A stretch of DNA of 51,878 bases, taken from positions 53,144-105,021 of the forward strand of contig JAAVHN010000019.1 of NCBI GenBank assembly GCA_014799685.1, given 5' to 3'. The position numbers and the translations under genes were made by a program. This stretch comes from Subdoligranulum sp. (GTDB taxonomy: Bacteria > Bacillota > Clostridia > Oscillospirales > Ruminococcaceae). The notes beneath the pieces were generated by a model that was not told the origin of the DNA, made no database searches, and saw nothing but the letters and a program-made list of their open reading frames with translations. This document shows positions 34,908 through 41,797 of the stretch, one piece after another; the stretch's first letter is position 1, and every line of letters begins with the position of its first letter.

Positions 34908-35120
34908 TCATACATCTTCTTTTTTACTGTCCTGCCGGGCAGCTTCCATTTGTTTCTCCACAAATTTCACCAATTCCTCCTTGGGGATACAAATGCGGTT
35001 GCCGATACGGAACGATGGGATGGTCCCATTTTCAAGCAGCACATAACCGCAGCTATGGCGAATCCGTAAAGCTTGGAAGACTTCTTTAGCAGTCAGGATG
35101 TCGGGCAGACTTTCAAACAT
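34908..35120 (-). CDS. Second excisionase-like helix-turn-helix protein
   Basis: The 70-residue protein is a clear paralogue of the 72-residue one: DILTAKEVFQALRIRHSCGY then NGTIPSFRIGNRICIPKEEL. A charged tail (RQDSKKEDV) follows. GGAG is seven bases before the ATG. It starts about 20 bp after the second recombinase gene and is probably in its operon, which suggests each recombinase has its own directionality factor. Confidence 0.88.
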   Translation of the reverse strand: MFESLPDILTAKEVFQALRIRHSCGYVLLENGTIPSFRIGNRICIPKEELVKFVEKQMEAARQDSKKEDV

Positions 35121-35139
35121 GATAAAACTCCTTCATTAT

Positions 35140-36063
35140 TTATAAGTAGTGGCTGACGATTACATCACACCTGCTGTGGCCCATGTTGTAGGATACGAGC
35201 ATCAACAGCCCTTTGTCATAGGATTGCCCTTTGCGGTCCGCCCGGCAGTGATATAGTTGCCCATTGCCATGTCCCTGTTGCGAAAAGTATGCGTACAGTT
35301 CGCGGGCATATTGAGCCCGGAGATAGTGAAGCGGCATATCCTTTGGCAGTGCGGCTTTTGCAAACAGACGCTGTTTTCCACCAGTTACGGTTCGCCCATC
35401 GGCTTGTGTGTACCGGGCAAAAATCTGCCGTACGTTATCCTTGTAAGCTGGCAGCACAAGTGCATCCCGCTCTTTGCCACCCTTTTCGCAGAGGTGAATG
35501 TAGAGCTGTCCGTGATGCTCGATAATGTCGTCCGGTGTCAATCTGAGCAGACCGCCACGGCGTGCGCCGCAAGCGCGGGCAATCAAACGAACATCTTCTT
35601 GCTCTTGTGTGTGGAATCGCCCATTCGTTACGCTTAAGGTTCGGCCGCGCATGATGTCCACTCGATGCCGTGCGGGCAAGTGTTGGATGCCAAATAGCGT
35701 TTTGTAATCTGCGCCATACACGCTGCAAAGCGCATACACTCTTGTGCGCACTGTCCACGCGGATAGTCCGCGCCTTTCCATTTCAGCAAAATAGGCCGGG
35801 AGATAAGGGCGGCAATCCTCAAGGCGTTTGCAGCCATAGGTGTCGGCAATCCAGCGCAGTGCCGTAAGTGCATTTCGATGATAAGTTCGAAAGGACGCGC
35901 TGGAGTAAAGCCCTGCAATTTGCTGGTAGGAACGGCTTTCGCACTGGGCCTGAGCACGCGCCATCTGTTTGGCGTTATGTTTGCTCTGCCCGCGCTTATC
36001 ATTCTGAGCTAATGAAGCTTCTATCTCGTGACGCAAGCGCTTAATTACAGTGCGTGACAGCAT
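35140..36063 (-). CDS. Second, divergent tyrosine recombinase
   Basis: The 307-residue protein keeps the tyrosine-recombinase constellation in an unusual form: R168 or R169 in CGARRGGLLRL, a beta-hairpin Lys near 194 (LCEKGGKERD), H246 and R249 in HYLRAQYARELYA, H296 in YNMGHSRCD, and Y306 one residue from the C-terminus in VSHYL. The N-terminal half is helical and resembles a core-binding domain. It is not a copy of the integrase. It could resolve replication multimers or act on another site. The ATG is chosen over an upstream GTG that overlaps the AAGGA. Confidence 0.8.
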   Translation of the reverse strand: MLSRTVIKRLRHEIEASLAQNDKRGQSKHNAKQMARAQAQCESRSYQQIAGLYSSASFRTYHRNALTALRWIADTYGCKRLEDCRPYLPAYFAEMERRGLSAWTVRTRVYALCSVYGADYKTLFGIQHLPARHRVDIMRGRTLSVTNGRFHTQEQEDVRLIARACGARRGGLLRLTPDDIIEHHGQLYIHLCEKGGKERDALVLPAYKDNVRQIFARYTQADGRTVTGGKQRLFAKAALPKDMPLHYLRAQYARELYAYFSQQGHGNGQLYHCRADRKGQSYDKGLLMLVSYNMGHSRCDVIVSHYL

Positions 36064-36236
36064 TTTTCTCACATCCTTCCTTCGTTTTTTGCCGATTTCG
36101 CTCTCGGCTGAAAGCCCTATAGGTCAAGGCGAAACGGACGATTACGCCCATCCGGGGGCGATAGAGGCCGCCGCCCGTGAACGTTGGTATCTTACATGCG
36201 TCCACGAGGCGAGGCCGATGGATAATCGGACAAAGC

Positions 36237-36266
36237 GGAACCCTCCCGATGAATCGGAAGGGTTCC
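36237..36266 (-). terminator. Hairpin after the RNase H-like gene
   Basis: Near-perfect 13-bp arms (GGAACCCTCCCGA and TCGGAAGGGTTCC) with a four-base loop, about 30 bp past the stop. The T content after it is weak. Confidence 0.45.
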
Positions 36267-36298
36267 TGTCGCGGTATTGAGTTGTGATTCCTCCTAAA

Positions 36299-36709
36299 TC
36301 AGGCACTAAGGGATAAGGCTTTTGTTTGGGCCAGCTGCCGGACATGCTCCGGCCTGCTGCTCATCATCCAACGAAACGTCACTTGTGCGGGCAGCATCTG
36401 CAACCTCTGCCGAATACGGGTAACGGCTTGCCGGTATCCCCTGCGGGGGACGCATGCACCGTCAAGCCATGTCACAACAGCGGGCTCATCGGAGTATACC
36501 GTGACGCTGTCCGCGTCGATGTAATGCAATGCCTGTATTCCAAACTCAACCGCTCGCAGTGATAGCAGCAATGGGTCGTTGCGAGGGAGAGACAGGCGCT
36601 TTGAGTTTGCCTGAATTTGCTGCCCCTCAGCATTGAGTAGCATGTAGGACACTGAGTGCCGCCCATCCCACGGGCGATATGTGCAGCGCGTTTCCATCTC
36701 AAGCCGCAT
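36299..36709 (-). CDS. RNase H-like fold protein, probably catalytically degenerate
   Basis: The 136-residue protein shows an RNase H-type order: strand SVSYMLLNAEGQQI, strand KRLSLP, helix LLSLRAVEFGIQALHYI, then strand-Asp SVTVYSDEPAVVTWLDG. The last resembles the third carboxylate motif of RNase HI. The first Asp (TDGS-type) and the final Asp are not visible, so nuclease activity is doubtful. It may bind RNA-DNA hybrids or proteins. The start ATG overlaps the stop of the upstream gene by 11 bases and has AAGGGAG nine bases before it. The fold assignment is tentative. Confidence 0.55.
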   Translation of the reverse strand: MRLEMETRCTYRPWDGRHSVSYMLLNAEGQQIQANSKRLSLPRNDPLLLSLRAVEFGIQALHYIDADSVTVYSDEPAVVTWLDGACVPRRGYRQAVTRIRQRLQMLPAQVTFRWMMSSRPEHVRQLAQTKALSLSA

Positions 36710-37235
36710 GCACATCAACTCCCTTCGCAGCGCTGCGATTCGCGCGCCGAGGAATAGGAGCTCCTTTGCGCAACTGATATGCGCGGTAGCTGTGCTCCAT
36801 CGTGGCGGCCATAGTGTAAAGGTCATCCTGCGAGATTTCCGCTTGCAGCATATGCGGTTTGCCGTTGCCCCATTGGACTGTGCTCTGGAGAATGGCGTTC
36901 CCGCCGTCGCTTGCTGCAATCAGGAATGTCTTGTGAAGTTCTTCTCCACGTTTCCCGATGTTCGATTCCCGACACACTTGAGCCGGGACAAAATCACGGA
37001 ACGAAAGCAGAAGCTGCTTGGGTGTGATATCCTGATTCAGCCGGTCAAGCAATTCACGGAGCCGCTCCACTGGGATATAGGAAGCATAGTTTTGCGTGAT
37101 TTTGCCGTGCTGGTACCGCGTGAGTCTCAAACCGCATTTTCCAAAGCGGTAGCCATGTTCGATGGCGGATATCGTTACGTCGCCTGTTTCCATCTCCCAA
37201 ATAACCTTCGGTGCTCTTTTCTTTTCGTACTTCAT
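36699..37235 (-). CDS. Unknown element protein, 178 aa, partner of the RNase H-like protein
   Basis: I do not recognise this family. The protein begins MKYEKKRAPKVIWEMETGDV, contains a helical centre (SYIPVERLRELLDRLNQDIT) and a beta-rich middle (GNAILQSTVQWGNGKPHML), and ends with a basic tail (RKGAPIPRRANRSAAKG). That could suit nucleic-acid binding. GGAGG lies 11 bases before the ATG. An attenuator-like hairpin (37263-37303) and a 27-bp palindrome lie upstream. It overlaps the downstream gene and is likely made in fixed ratio with it. Confidence 0.65.
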   Translation of the reverse strand: MKYEKKRAPKVIWEMETGDVTISAIEHGYRFGKCGLRLTRYQHGKITQNYASYIPVERLRELLDRLNQDITPKQLLLSFRDFVPAQVCRESNIGKRGEELHKTFLIAASDGGNAILQSTVQWGNGKPHMLQAEISQDDLYTMAATMEHSYRAYQLRKGAPIPRRANRSAAKGVDVHAA

Positions 37236-37262
37236 TGTTTTATATACCTCCTCAAACTTGAT

Positions 37263-37303
37263 AAAAAACAAAAAGGGCGACAGTTTTATGCAAACTGCCA
37301 CCC
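37263..37303 (-). terminator. Terminator or attenuator upstream of the two-gene operon
   Basis: On the minus strand, stem GGGTGGCAGTTT with AAACTGTCGCCC is followed by TTTTTGTTTTTT. It lies 28 bp before the 178-aa gene, so it either ends the XRE transcript or attenuates the operon. Confidence 0.65.
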
Positions 37304-37336
37304 TATGCGAACCGTATTCGATTTTCTGGTAATGCA

Positions 37337-37363
37337 ATTATGATATCTAATAGATATCATAAT
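37337..37363. promoter_or_regulatory. 27-bp perfect palindrome, candidate operator
   Basis: Arms ATTATGATATCTA and TAGATATCATAAT around one A. The dyad is AT-rich and lies about 100 bp upstream of the 178-aa gene, between the attenuator-like stem and the XRE gene. Confidence 0.65.
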
Positions 37364-37560
37364 GCCGCAGTTAATGGACTGCTACTCAGATACTTGCGTT
37401 ATACTCAATATATTTTTATTTTTCTATACTTTTAATAATAGTCGTTTTTCGGGTTATGTCTACGAATTTATGAATGGTTGCTCCGGAAAGAGAATTTTTG
37501 AATTTACGCAAAAACCGGCTGGGCTTCCCCAACCGGATATTTTGTTTTATGTAACAATTA

Positions 37561-37782
37561 TTACTCGCGAGGCCAATCCAACCCCTTGGGCAACCCCAAA
37601 ATATAGTCTGCACTCACGTGATAATGGAGGCAAAACTCCCGCAACAGGCGAATAGGTGGCTCGTTTGTACGGTTTTCATACTTGGCCCACTGTACCCTGT
37701 GACAGTTCAAAGCCTTCGCGAGACAGGATTGCGTTTCATCCGAATCCACGCGCGTGGCTACGATTCTATCAATGTAATCCAT
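37561..37782 (-). CDS. XRE-family helix-turn-helix regulator
   Basis: The 73-residue lambda-repressor-like DNA-binding domain has recognition region QSCLAKALNCHRVQWAKYENRTNEPP (quoted in parts: QSCLAKALNCHRVQWAKYE, NRTNEPP) and the typical ending REFCLHYHVSADYILGLPKG. It is small enough to be DNA-binding domain only. It is divergent from the lipoprotein gene, with a strong promoter and an 18-bp dyad between them, so it probably represses that promoter and its own. GGAG lies seven bases before the ATG. Confidence 0.88.
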   Translation of the reverse strand: MDYIDRIVATRVDSDETQSCLAKALNCHRVQWAKYENRTNEPPIRLLREFCLHYHVSADYILGLPKGLDWPRE

Positions 37783-37833
37783 TCTCGTTCTCCCAATATA
37801 TTGTATATCGGCAAGTTTGTAGCAAATCTGTTA

Positions 37834-37862
37834 TTGACATTATAGTACGGACAACGTATAAT
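37834..37862 (+). promoter_or_regulatory. Strong consensus promoter of the surface lipoprotein gene
   Basis: Perfect TTGACA, a 17-bp spacer and perfect TATAAT, the strongest promoter match in the element. Confidence 0.9.
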
Positions 37863-37872
37863 TATAGTCGAA

Positions 37873-37890
37873 TGTAGCATAAATGCTACA
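37873..37890. promoter_or_regulatory. Operator-like dyad at the transcription start
   Basis: Perfect 8-bp arms TGTAGCAT and ATGCTACA around AA, 10-28 bp after the -10 box. It is a likely target of the adjacent XRE regulator. Confidence 0.65.
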
Positions 37891-38025
37891 CTTGCCGTTG
37901 GAGAGTATGGATACACAGGGTAAAACATGGAACAGGATAAGCCGATATGGCTTTTCCTAAAAGGCTGGTGATGTGGGAGAGCCGTTTTACTCAAAAACCA
38001 AAAATCAAAATGAGGAGAGATTTTA

Positions 38026-39219
38026 ATGAGCAAACTGTATGCAAAAGCACCTGCCTTTTTTGCGGCGCTGGTAATAGCCTGTGGCCTTACCGGCTGCGGC
38101 CAAATCAGCATCACATCCGTCGGACTTTTGGCCGCGCTGGAACTCAATAAGGGTGAAACATCGCAGCTCGGCATCAATTATGGCGTTGACAAAGACGATG
38201 CCACAGAAGAGGCGATTAACGAAGCGGCTGAAAAGCTGGCGCTGGTTTGGGCCTCCAGTGATGAAGCCGTTGCAGTGGTTGATGAAAACGGAAATGTCAC
38301 TGCCATTGATGGGGGAGAAGCAACTATCACAGTCTCAGTGGATGGCACAGATATCCAGAGCAGCTGCAAGGTGAGTGTGACGGTGCCGCTTGAAGCGCTG
38401 AAGGCTGAGGCAGAAATGCAGCTCTACATTAACGGCGCAAACGCTGAGGATGGCTACACGGACAGCAAGATGCTGGATATAACGCTTGTTCCGGCTGACG
38501 CGGACAATGTTGAGCTGATTTACGAATCGACTGATGAAAGTGTTGCAACCGTGGATGAGAACGGTGTCCTGACCGCTGTAGCGAACGGCAAGACGACCAT
38601 CACGGTCAAGTCCGGCGACATCTCGACTGAGGTTGAGGTCACTGTCTACACTGTACCCAGCGCTTTCTATGCGCAGGACATGGAGCTGACTGTCGGTACA
38701 TCCGGCAAGCTGGAGGTGGAAATCGAGGGCGAGGATGTCAACTTCGGCACGGACTTCACCTATTCGTCTGATGACGAGAATGTGGCGACCGTGGACGAGG
38801 ATGGTGTCGTAACCGCTGTTGGCGAGGGCAATGTCCAAATCACAGTGCAGAGCGAAACCGGCGCGGCAAGCGCTGCAATCGTGCGCGTTACGCCGAAGCC
38901 CGCTCCGACGGCAACGACCAATCGTGGAAACGGCAATGCTTCCAATGGCAACTCCGGCGGTTCCACTGGTTCTTCCGGCGGCGATGATGCTGTTGAAACT
39001 GTTGGGCCTGCCCCTGCACCGGCTCCTCAGCCTGAACCAACCCCGGCACCTGCTCCTGAACAGCCATATTGCCCTCTTTGCAAGGAGTATGGGCATAGCG
39101 GTTGTTATCACGGCAACGGGTCGGATACAGGCACTTGCCCGGTTTGTGGAGTTGGGTATTCCACATGGCACGAAGAGATTTTGCTGAACCCCGAGACCAA
39201 CCCGGAGCTCTACTGCTGA
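38026..39219 (+). CDS. Ig-like (BIG2) surface lipoprotein with C-terminal Cys-pair module
   Basis: A lipoprotein signal ends at lipobox GLTGC (C24). Three BIG2-type Ig-like domains follow, recognisable by AVVDENGNVTAIDGGEATIT, ATVDENGVLTAVANGKTTIT and ATVDEDGVVTAVGEGNVQIT. A Gly/Ser- then Pro-rich spacer (about 300-345) leads to a C-terminal module with YCPLCKEYGHSGCYH and TCPVCGVGY, a likely zinc-binding pair of CxxC. The protein should be displayed outside the cell on a lipid anchor. It is the obvious cargo gene of the element and may act in adhesion or surface exclusion; that is inference. Confidence 0.88.
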   Translation: MSKLYAKAPAFFAALVIACGLTGCGQISITSVGLLAALELNKGETSQLGINYGVDKDDATEEAINEAAEKLALVWASSDEAVAVVDENGNVTAIDGGEATITVSVDGTDIQSSCKVSVTVPLEALKAEAEMQLYINGANAEDGYTDSKMLDITLVPADADNVELIYESTDESVATVDENGVLTAVANGKTTITVKSGDISTEVEVTVYTVPSAFYAQDMELTVGTSGKLEVEIEGEDVNFGTDFTYSSDDENVATVDEDGVVTAVGEGNVQITVQSETGAASAAIVRVTPKPAPTATTNRGNGNASNGNSGGSTGSSGGDDAVETVGPAPAPAPQPEPTPAPAPEQPYCPLCKEYGHSGCYHGNGSDTGTCPVCGVGYSTWHEEILLNPETNPELYC

Positions 39220-39252
39220 GTCTGCTGTGTCAAATCAATCTCGAATCATTCA

Positions 39253-39279
39253 GCCGGGGCCTCTCTATGGGGCCCCGGC
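39253..39279 (+). terminator. GC-rich hairpin after the lipoprotein gene
   Basis: Perfect 9-bp arms GCCGGGGCC/GGCCCCGGC with a nine-base loop, 34 bp past the stop. There is no T tract. Confidence 0.5.
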
Positions 39280-39294
39280 GCAACAAAAAGTCAG

Positions 39295-39322
39295 TTGACA
39301 AAATGGCCAAATGGTGTACAAT
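39295..39322 (+). promoter_or_regulatory. Promoter of the 50-aa gene
   Basis: Perfect TTGACA, a 16-bp spacer and TACAAT, 45 bp before the small gene. Confidence 0.8.
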
Positions 39323-39366
39323 AAAAATTTGCCAAAGTAAAAACACAAAAAGGGAGGACATATTCT

Positions 39367-39519
39367 ATGTGCGAAGTGGTGCAAAGTTTTGTTGATAAGG
39401 GTTCGCTGGAACGGGCAAAAGCTGTGGCCGCTCGTATGCTGGCTGCGGGAAAATACTCCTTGGAGGAAATTGCCGAAATGTCCGGCCTTTCTTTGGAAGA
39501 GGTAAAAGAACTGCGCTAA
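39367..39519 (+). CDS. 50-aa protein resembling the C-terminal tail of Rpn-type nucleases
   Basis: The product reads MCEVVQSFVDKGSLERAKAV, then ARMLAAGKYSLEEIAEMSG and LSLEEVKELR. The second half is the helix-turn-helix-like tail found at the end of many Rpn/PD-(D/E)XK transposase-like proteins. It has its own consensus promoter, GGGAGG nine bases before the ATG, and a terminator, so it seems expressed alone rather than being a dead fragment. A free tail could act as an oligomerisation or inhibitory partner; that is speculation. Confidence 0.65.
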   Translation: MCEVVQSFVDKGSLERAKAVAARMLAAGKYSLEEIAEMSGLSLEEVKELR

Positions 39520-39573
39520 TCATCAAGGCTTAACCGCTGCGCAAGCAGCTTGCGTAAGAGAAAACCAATTTTA

Positions 39574-39614
39574 AGCGTGGGGTGGGGGGAGAGTTTTCTT
39601 CCCCCGCTCTTTTT
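39574..39614 (+). terminator. Terminator after the 50-aa gene
   Basis: AGCG plus a G-run pairs with a C-run plus CGCT, followed by CTTTTTG. Confidence 0.6.
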
Positions 39615-39621
39615 GTGTCAA

Positions 39622-39888
39622 GAGAACGGTTTCTGTCATGATGACACACCGCTTGGAAGCTTGATGCACGATTTTCATTGCCGAGAGGCAAAGGATATCC
39701 GCAACAAGGTTCTTGCGCGGCGTATGGAGAGCATCAAAAATAATGAAGTGGAGGTAGCAAAAATGTGCGAGGCGATGGAAAACTATGGCGATGAACGGTA
39801 CGAAGAGGGCCGCGAGGACGGCCGTATTTCCACCATTCGCGAATTTATCGAAGGCGGGCTCCCTCTTGAAAAGGTTTTGAGCTTTTGA
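39622..39888 (+). pseudogene. Truncated Rpn-family (PD-(D/E)XK) nuclease/transposase, C-terminal part
   Basis: The frame encodes the end of an Rpn-type protein: DDTPLGSLMHDFHCREAKDI, KVLARRMESIKNNEVEVAKM, CEAMENYGDERYEEGREDG. The N-terminal nuclease core is missing and there is no start or ribosome site. After KVLSF the frame ends early; the usual tail LSLEEV is absent here, but a similar tail is encoded by the separate 50-aa gene upstream. Confidence 0.7.
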
Positions 39889-39995
39889 AAGTTCCGCAGG
39901 CAGACCGTGCCGCACTGCGTGAACGACTCCTGTAAGTAAAATGTGCAATAGCGTGATGCAGCCCCCGGCATTGCGTGAATGGTGAACAGTGGGGG

Positions 39996-40030
39996 AAAGC
40001 GTCTTGGCCTCTTGGTCGGGGCGCTTTTTT
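39996..40030 (+). terminator. Terminator after the Rpn fragment
   Basis: AAAGCG pairs with CGCTTT around a 20-nt loop, ending in TTTTTTT. It converges on the rep gene. Confidence 0.5.
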
Positions 40031-40089
40031 TGCGTGGAAAAGGCGCTTGGGGTTGTGTTTGTACGAAAATGGATGCAAGATTGACTGAA

Positions 40090-40845
40090 TTATTTATTAC
40101 AGAGAAAAGCCTCCGCGTCTTGACGGGGGAGATACAAAATTCTGCTGTTTCCGTCTGTTTGAGTGTTGCTCGATAATCTGCATATCGTTTTGAAGTCTTT
40201 AACAGAAATATCTCCATCGTAAATCGTATCAGGCCACAGCAAATTGCGCGAAGTGTGGTAGCGGCGTACATGCGGCTCATAGGGATAAATATCAGGATAC
40301 AGGGTCTTGCACAAATATGCTTGCAAGTATGCCAACCCCTCTGGTCCATCATCCGATACAATACCCTCGGCATAGCAATATAAAGAATCCGCTGAAAGTA
40401 TGGGAATATAATAGCACTGGAAAGGCTTTTTGGGTCTATTGTATATGTTATGTGCATACGAGGATGGAAGTGCACACAAATAGTTTTCCGGCAACCCGCC
40501 GAATAACCCATGAATATGCCAACGTCCATCCTCAGACAGTTCGGATACCAATAAGTAACGAACGGATATACCACAGGTGCGTCGGAGCCTACGCAAGCTG
40601 TTCATCACCTGTTTTGTAACACTTTCTCGTGAGGGTTTGTTGCCTTTTACATCATTCGATGCAGTGAATGTGACAAAAAGCTCAAAATTATTGCAATACA
40701 TAAGTTGCCGGATTGTACTCCGTGTGCGCGATAAGGATATGCGTATTTTTTCGCTTTCGGGGGTTAATGCTTGCCCAACCCACCATCCTGCATGGGCCAC
40801 TACCCGGCACATTCCATGCCCGATTGCATATGCTGTTATTCTCAT
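40090..40845 (-). CDS. rep: HUH-type rolling-circle replication initiator (Rep)
   Basis: The 251-residue protein has the three landmarks of a small HUH endonuclease: strand FELFVTFTASND near residue 54, metal-binding HIH at 110-112 in GRWHIHGLFGGLP, and a helix with tyrosines Y173 and Y177 in GLAYLQAYLCK as candidate nucleophiles. Such proteins nick one strand at an origin and stay covalently attached while replication runs. GGAAGGAG lies nine bases before the ATG. The 440-bp region upstream contains a nested palindrome that could be the nick site. The subfamily is uncertain. Confidence 0.82.
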   Translation of the reverse strand: MRITAYAIGHGMCRVVAHAGWWVGQALTPESEKIRISLSRTRSTIRQLMYCNNFELFVTFTASNDVKGNKPSRESVTKQVMNSLRRLRRTCGISVRYLLVSELSEDGRWHIHGLFGGLPENYLCALPSSYAHNIYNRPKKPFQCYYIPILSADSLYCYAEGIVSDDGPEGLAYLQAYLCKTLYPDIYPYEPHVRRYHTSRNLLWPDTIYDGDISVKDFKTICRLSSNTQTDGNSRILYLPRQDAEAFLCNK

Positions 40846-41050
40846 TTTCTTCTTCTCCTTCCTATCAAAAGAATTCCTTGTATGGCTCTAATTTGTTACT
40901 ATCTATCAGGCACCCAAGGCTGCACATTTTGTTAGCCGGTAAATCATGATTGATAGTGCTTTGCATTGCCGTCCAATGCTGTGCTTTCATTATCATTGAT
41001 TTTCGGGGCCGTGCAATGCTATTGGGGTGGATATTTTATTTTTCGAAAAA

Positions 41051-41103
41051 ATAACAGGTTACCCCGTATTTGTGTCGAACACAAATACGCGATAACCCGT
41101 TAT
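41051..41103. other. Nested palindrome, candidate Rep origin / nick site
   Basis: A perfect inner 11-bp inverted repeat (CGTATTTGTGT and ACACAAATACG, loop CGA) is flanked by outer 11-bp arms (ATAACAGGTTA and TAACCCGTTAT, one mismatch) separated from it by three bases on each side. It could extrude a 53-base cruciform. It lies upstream of rep and 180 bp from attR. Apart from this I see no gene in 40846-41285. Confidence 0.6.
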
Positions 41104-41261
41104 CGAATCATTTTCTTTTTATTTGATGTGTCTGCCAAATGTCTGCCCGATTTCAGCTTTCACTCGTTTTATGGCGCGATGAAATTGATGCGTAAAAAGC
41201 AAAAATTCCCTATTTTACGGGATTTCGCAACACTTGTTGCATCCTGCTTAACAGCAGGAAA

Positions 41262-41283
41262 ACCTGCATAATACATACCTGCA
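41262..41283. repeat. Paired ACCTGCA words next to attR
   Basis: ACCTGCA occurs at 41262-41268 and 41277-41283, 15 bp apart and just inside attR. These may be arm-type recombinase or Xis sites. Confidence 0.35.
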
Positions 41284-41285
41284 AG

Positions 41286-41342
41286 GATTCAGGTTCTAGT
41301 GAGAGCAATCTCATGTGGGTTCAAGTCCCTTCATCCGCACCA
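41286..41342 (+). repeat. attR: 57-bp direct repeat, right end of the element
   Basis: An exact copy of 33114-33170, the displaced 3' end of the original tRNA-Leu gene including CCA. It has no 5' half, so it is not a functional tRNA. Confidence 0.97.
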
Positions 41343-41527
41343 TAAAGCCAAGACACTATAGATGCAAAGCGTGTAAACCCGCTAAAAATCAAGTGTTTTG
41401 GCTCTTTTTTTGTCTCAAAAATCACTGATTTTTCCATAGATGCAAAACAGGCAAAATACCATGTTGAAGGGACTTGAACCCCTGGTTTTCCCAGTTTGTG
41501 GAAATCTCGGCAGAAATTTTTCGCGTG

Positions 41528-41576
41528 GCGCCCTTTTTGACGGGAGGATTTTCCGAAAAGGGCGCTATTTTTGTAT
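41528..41576. repeat. GCGCCCTTTT palindrome, copy 1
   Basis: GCGCCCTTTT faces AAAAGGGCGC with a loop of about 28 bases; ATTTTTG follows. Confidence 0.7.
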
Positions 41577-41656
41577 GGTTTTTTCGCCAAACTTTCGCGC
41601 ACGATTCTATTGGTTTTGCACATATTAAAAGTAGTGCCCTTTTTCACCCAAAATCC

Positions 41657-41696
41657 AGCGCCCTTTTTCAATCCGCGCAGATTCAAAAAGGGCGCT
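41657..41696. repeat. GCGCCCTTTTT palindrome, copy 2
   Basis: AGCGCCCTTTTT (41657-41668) faces AAAAAGGGCGCT (41685-41696). An extra half-copy, AGTGCCCTTTTT, lies at 41633-41644. Confidence 0.75.
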
Positions 41697-41724
41697 ACCT
41701 TATTTAGTGAATAAATTGCAGACA

Positions 41725-41775
41725 GCGCGCCGGTTCGCTGATCCCTTCGGGGTCAGCAGACCGGCGCTTTTTTTG
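41725..41775 (+). terminator. Terminator-like stem
   Basis: AGCGCGCCGGT-type and ACCGGCGCT arms, with an inner GATCCC/GGGTC pair and a TTCG loop, followed by TTTTTTTG. Confidence 0.7.
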
Positions 41776-41797
41776 TTTCCGCACAAGGTTTGGGGGT

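Larger units (their letters stand above)
33114..41342. mobile_element. 8.17-kb integrated element in tRNA-Leu(CAG), Rep-encoding satellite/mobilizable-island type
   Basis: The element is bounded by the 57-bp direct repeats and starts with an integrase next to attL, as expected. It also carries two excisionase-like genes, a second tyrosine recombinase, a two-gene operon of unknown function, an XRE regulator, an Ig-like lipoprotein, Rpn-type fragments and a HUH Rep near attR. The repeat-to-repeat period is 8172 bp. I find no relaxase, coupling protein, secretion or capsid genes, so transfer would need a helper. The perfect repeats argue for recent insertion and possible excision. Confidence 0.92.

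Noticed and set aside
41286-41342. Second tRNA gene
   Set aside because: Only the 3' 57 bases of tRNA-Leu are present, without the acceptor 5' strand and D arm; it is attR.
33114-41342. Prophage
   Set aside because: No capsid, terminase, portal, tail or lysis gene is visible and the size is only 8.2 kb.
33114-41342. Self-transmissible conjugative element
   Set aside because: No relaxase of MOB type, VirD4-like ATPase or mating-channel genes; the HUH protein has a Rep-like single-domain size.
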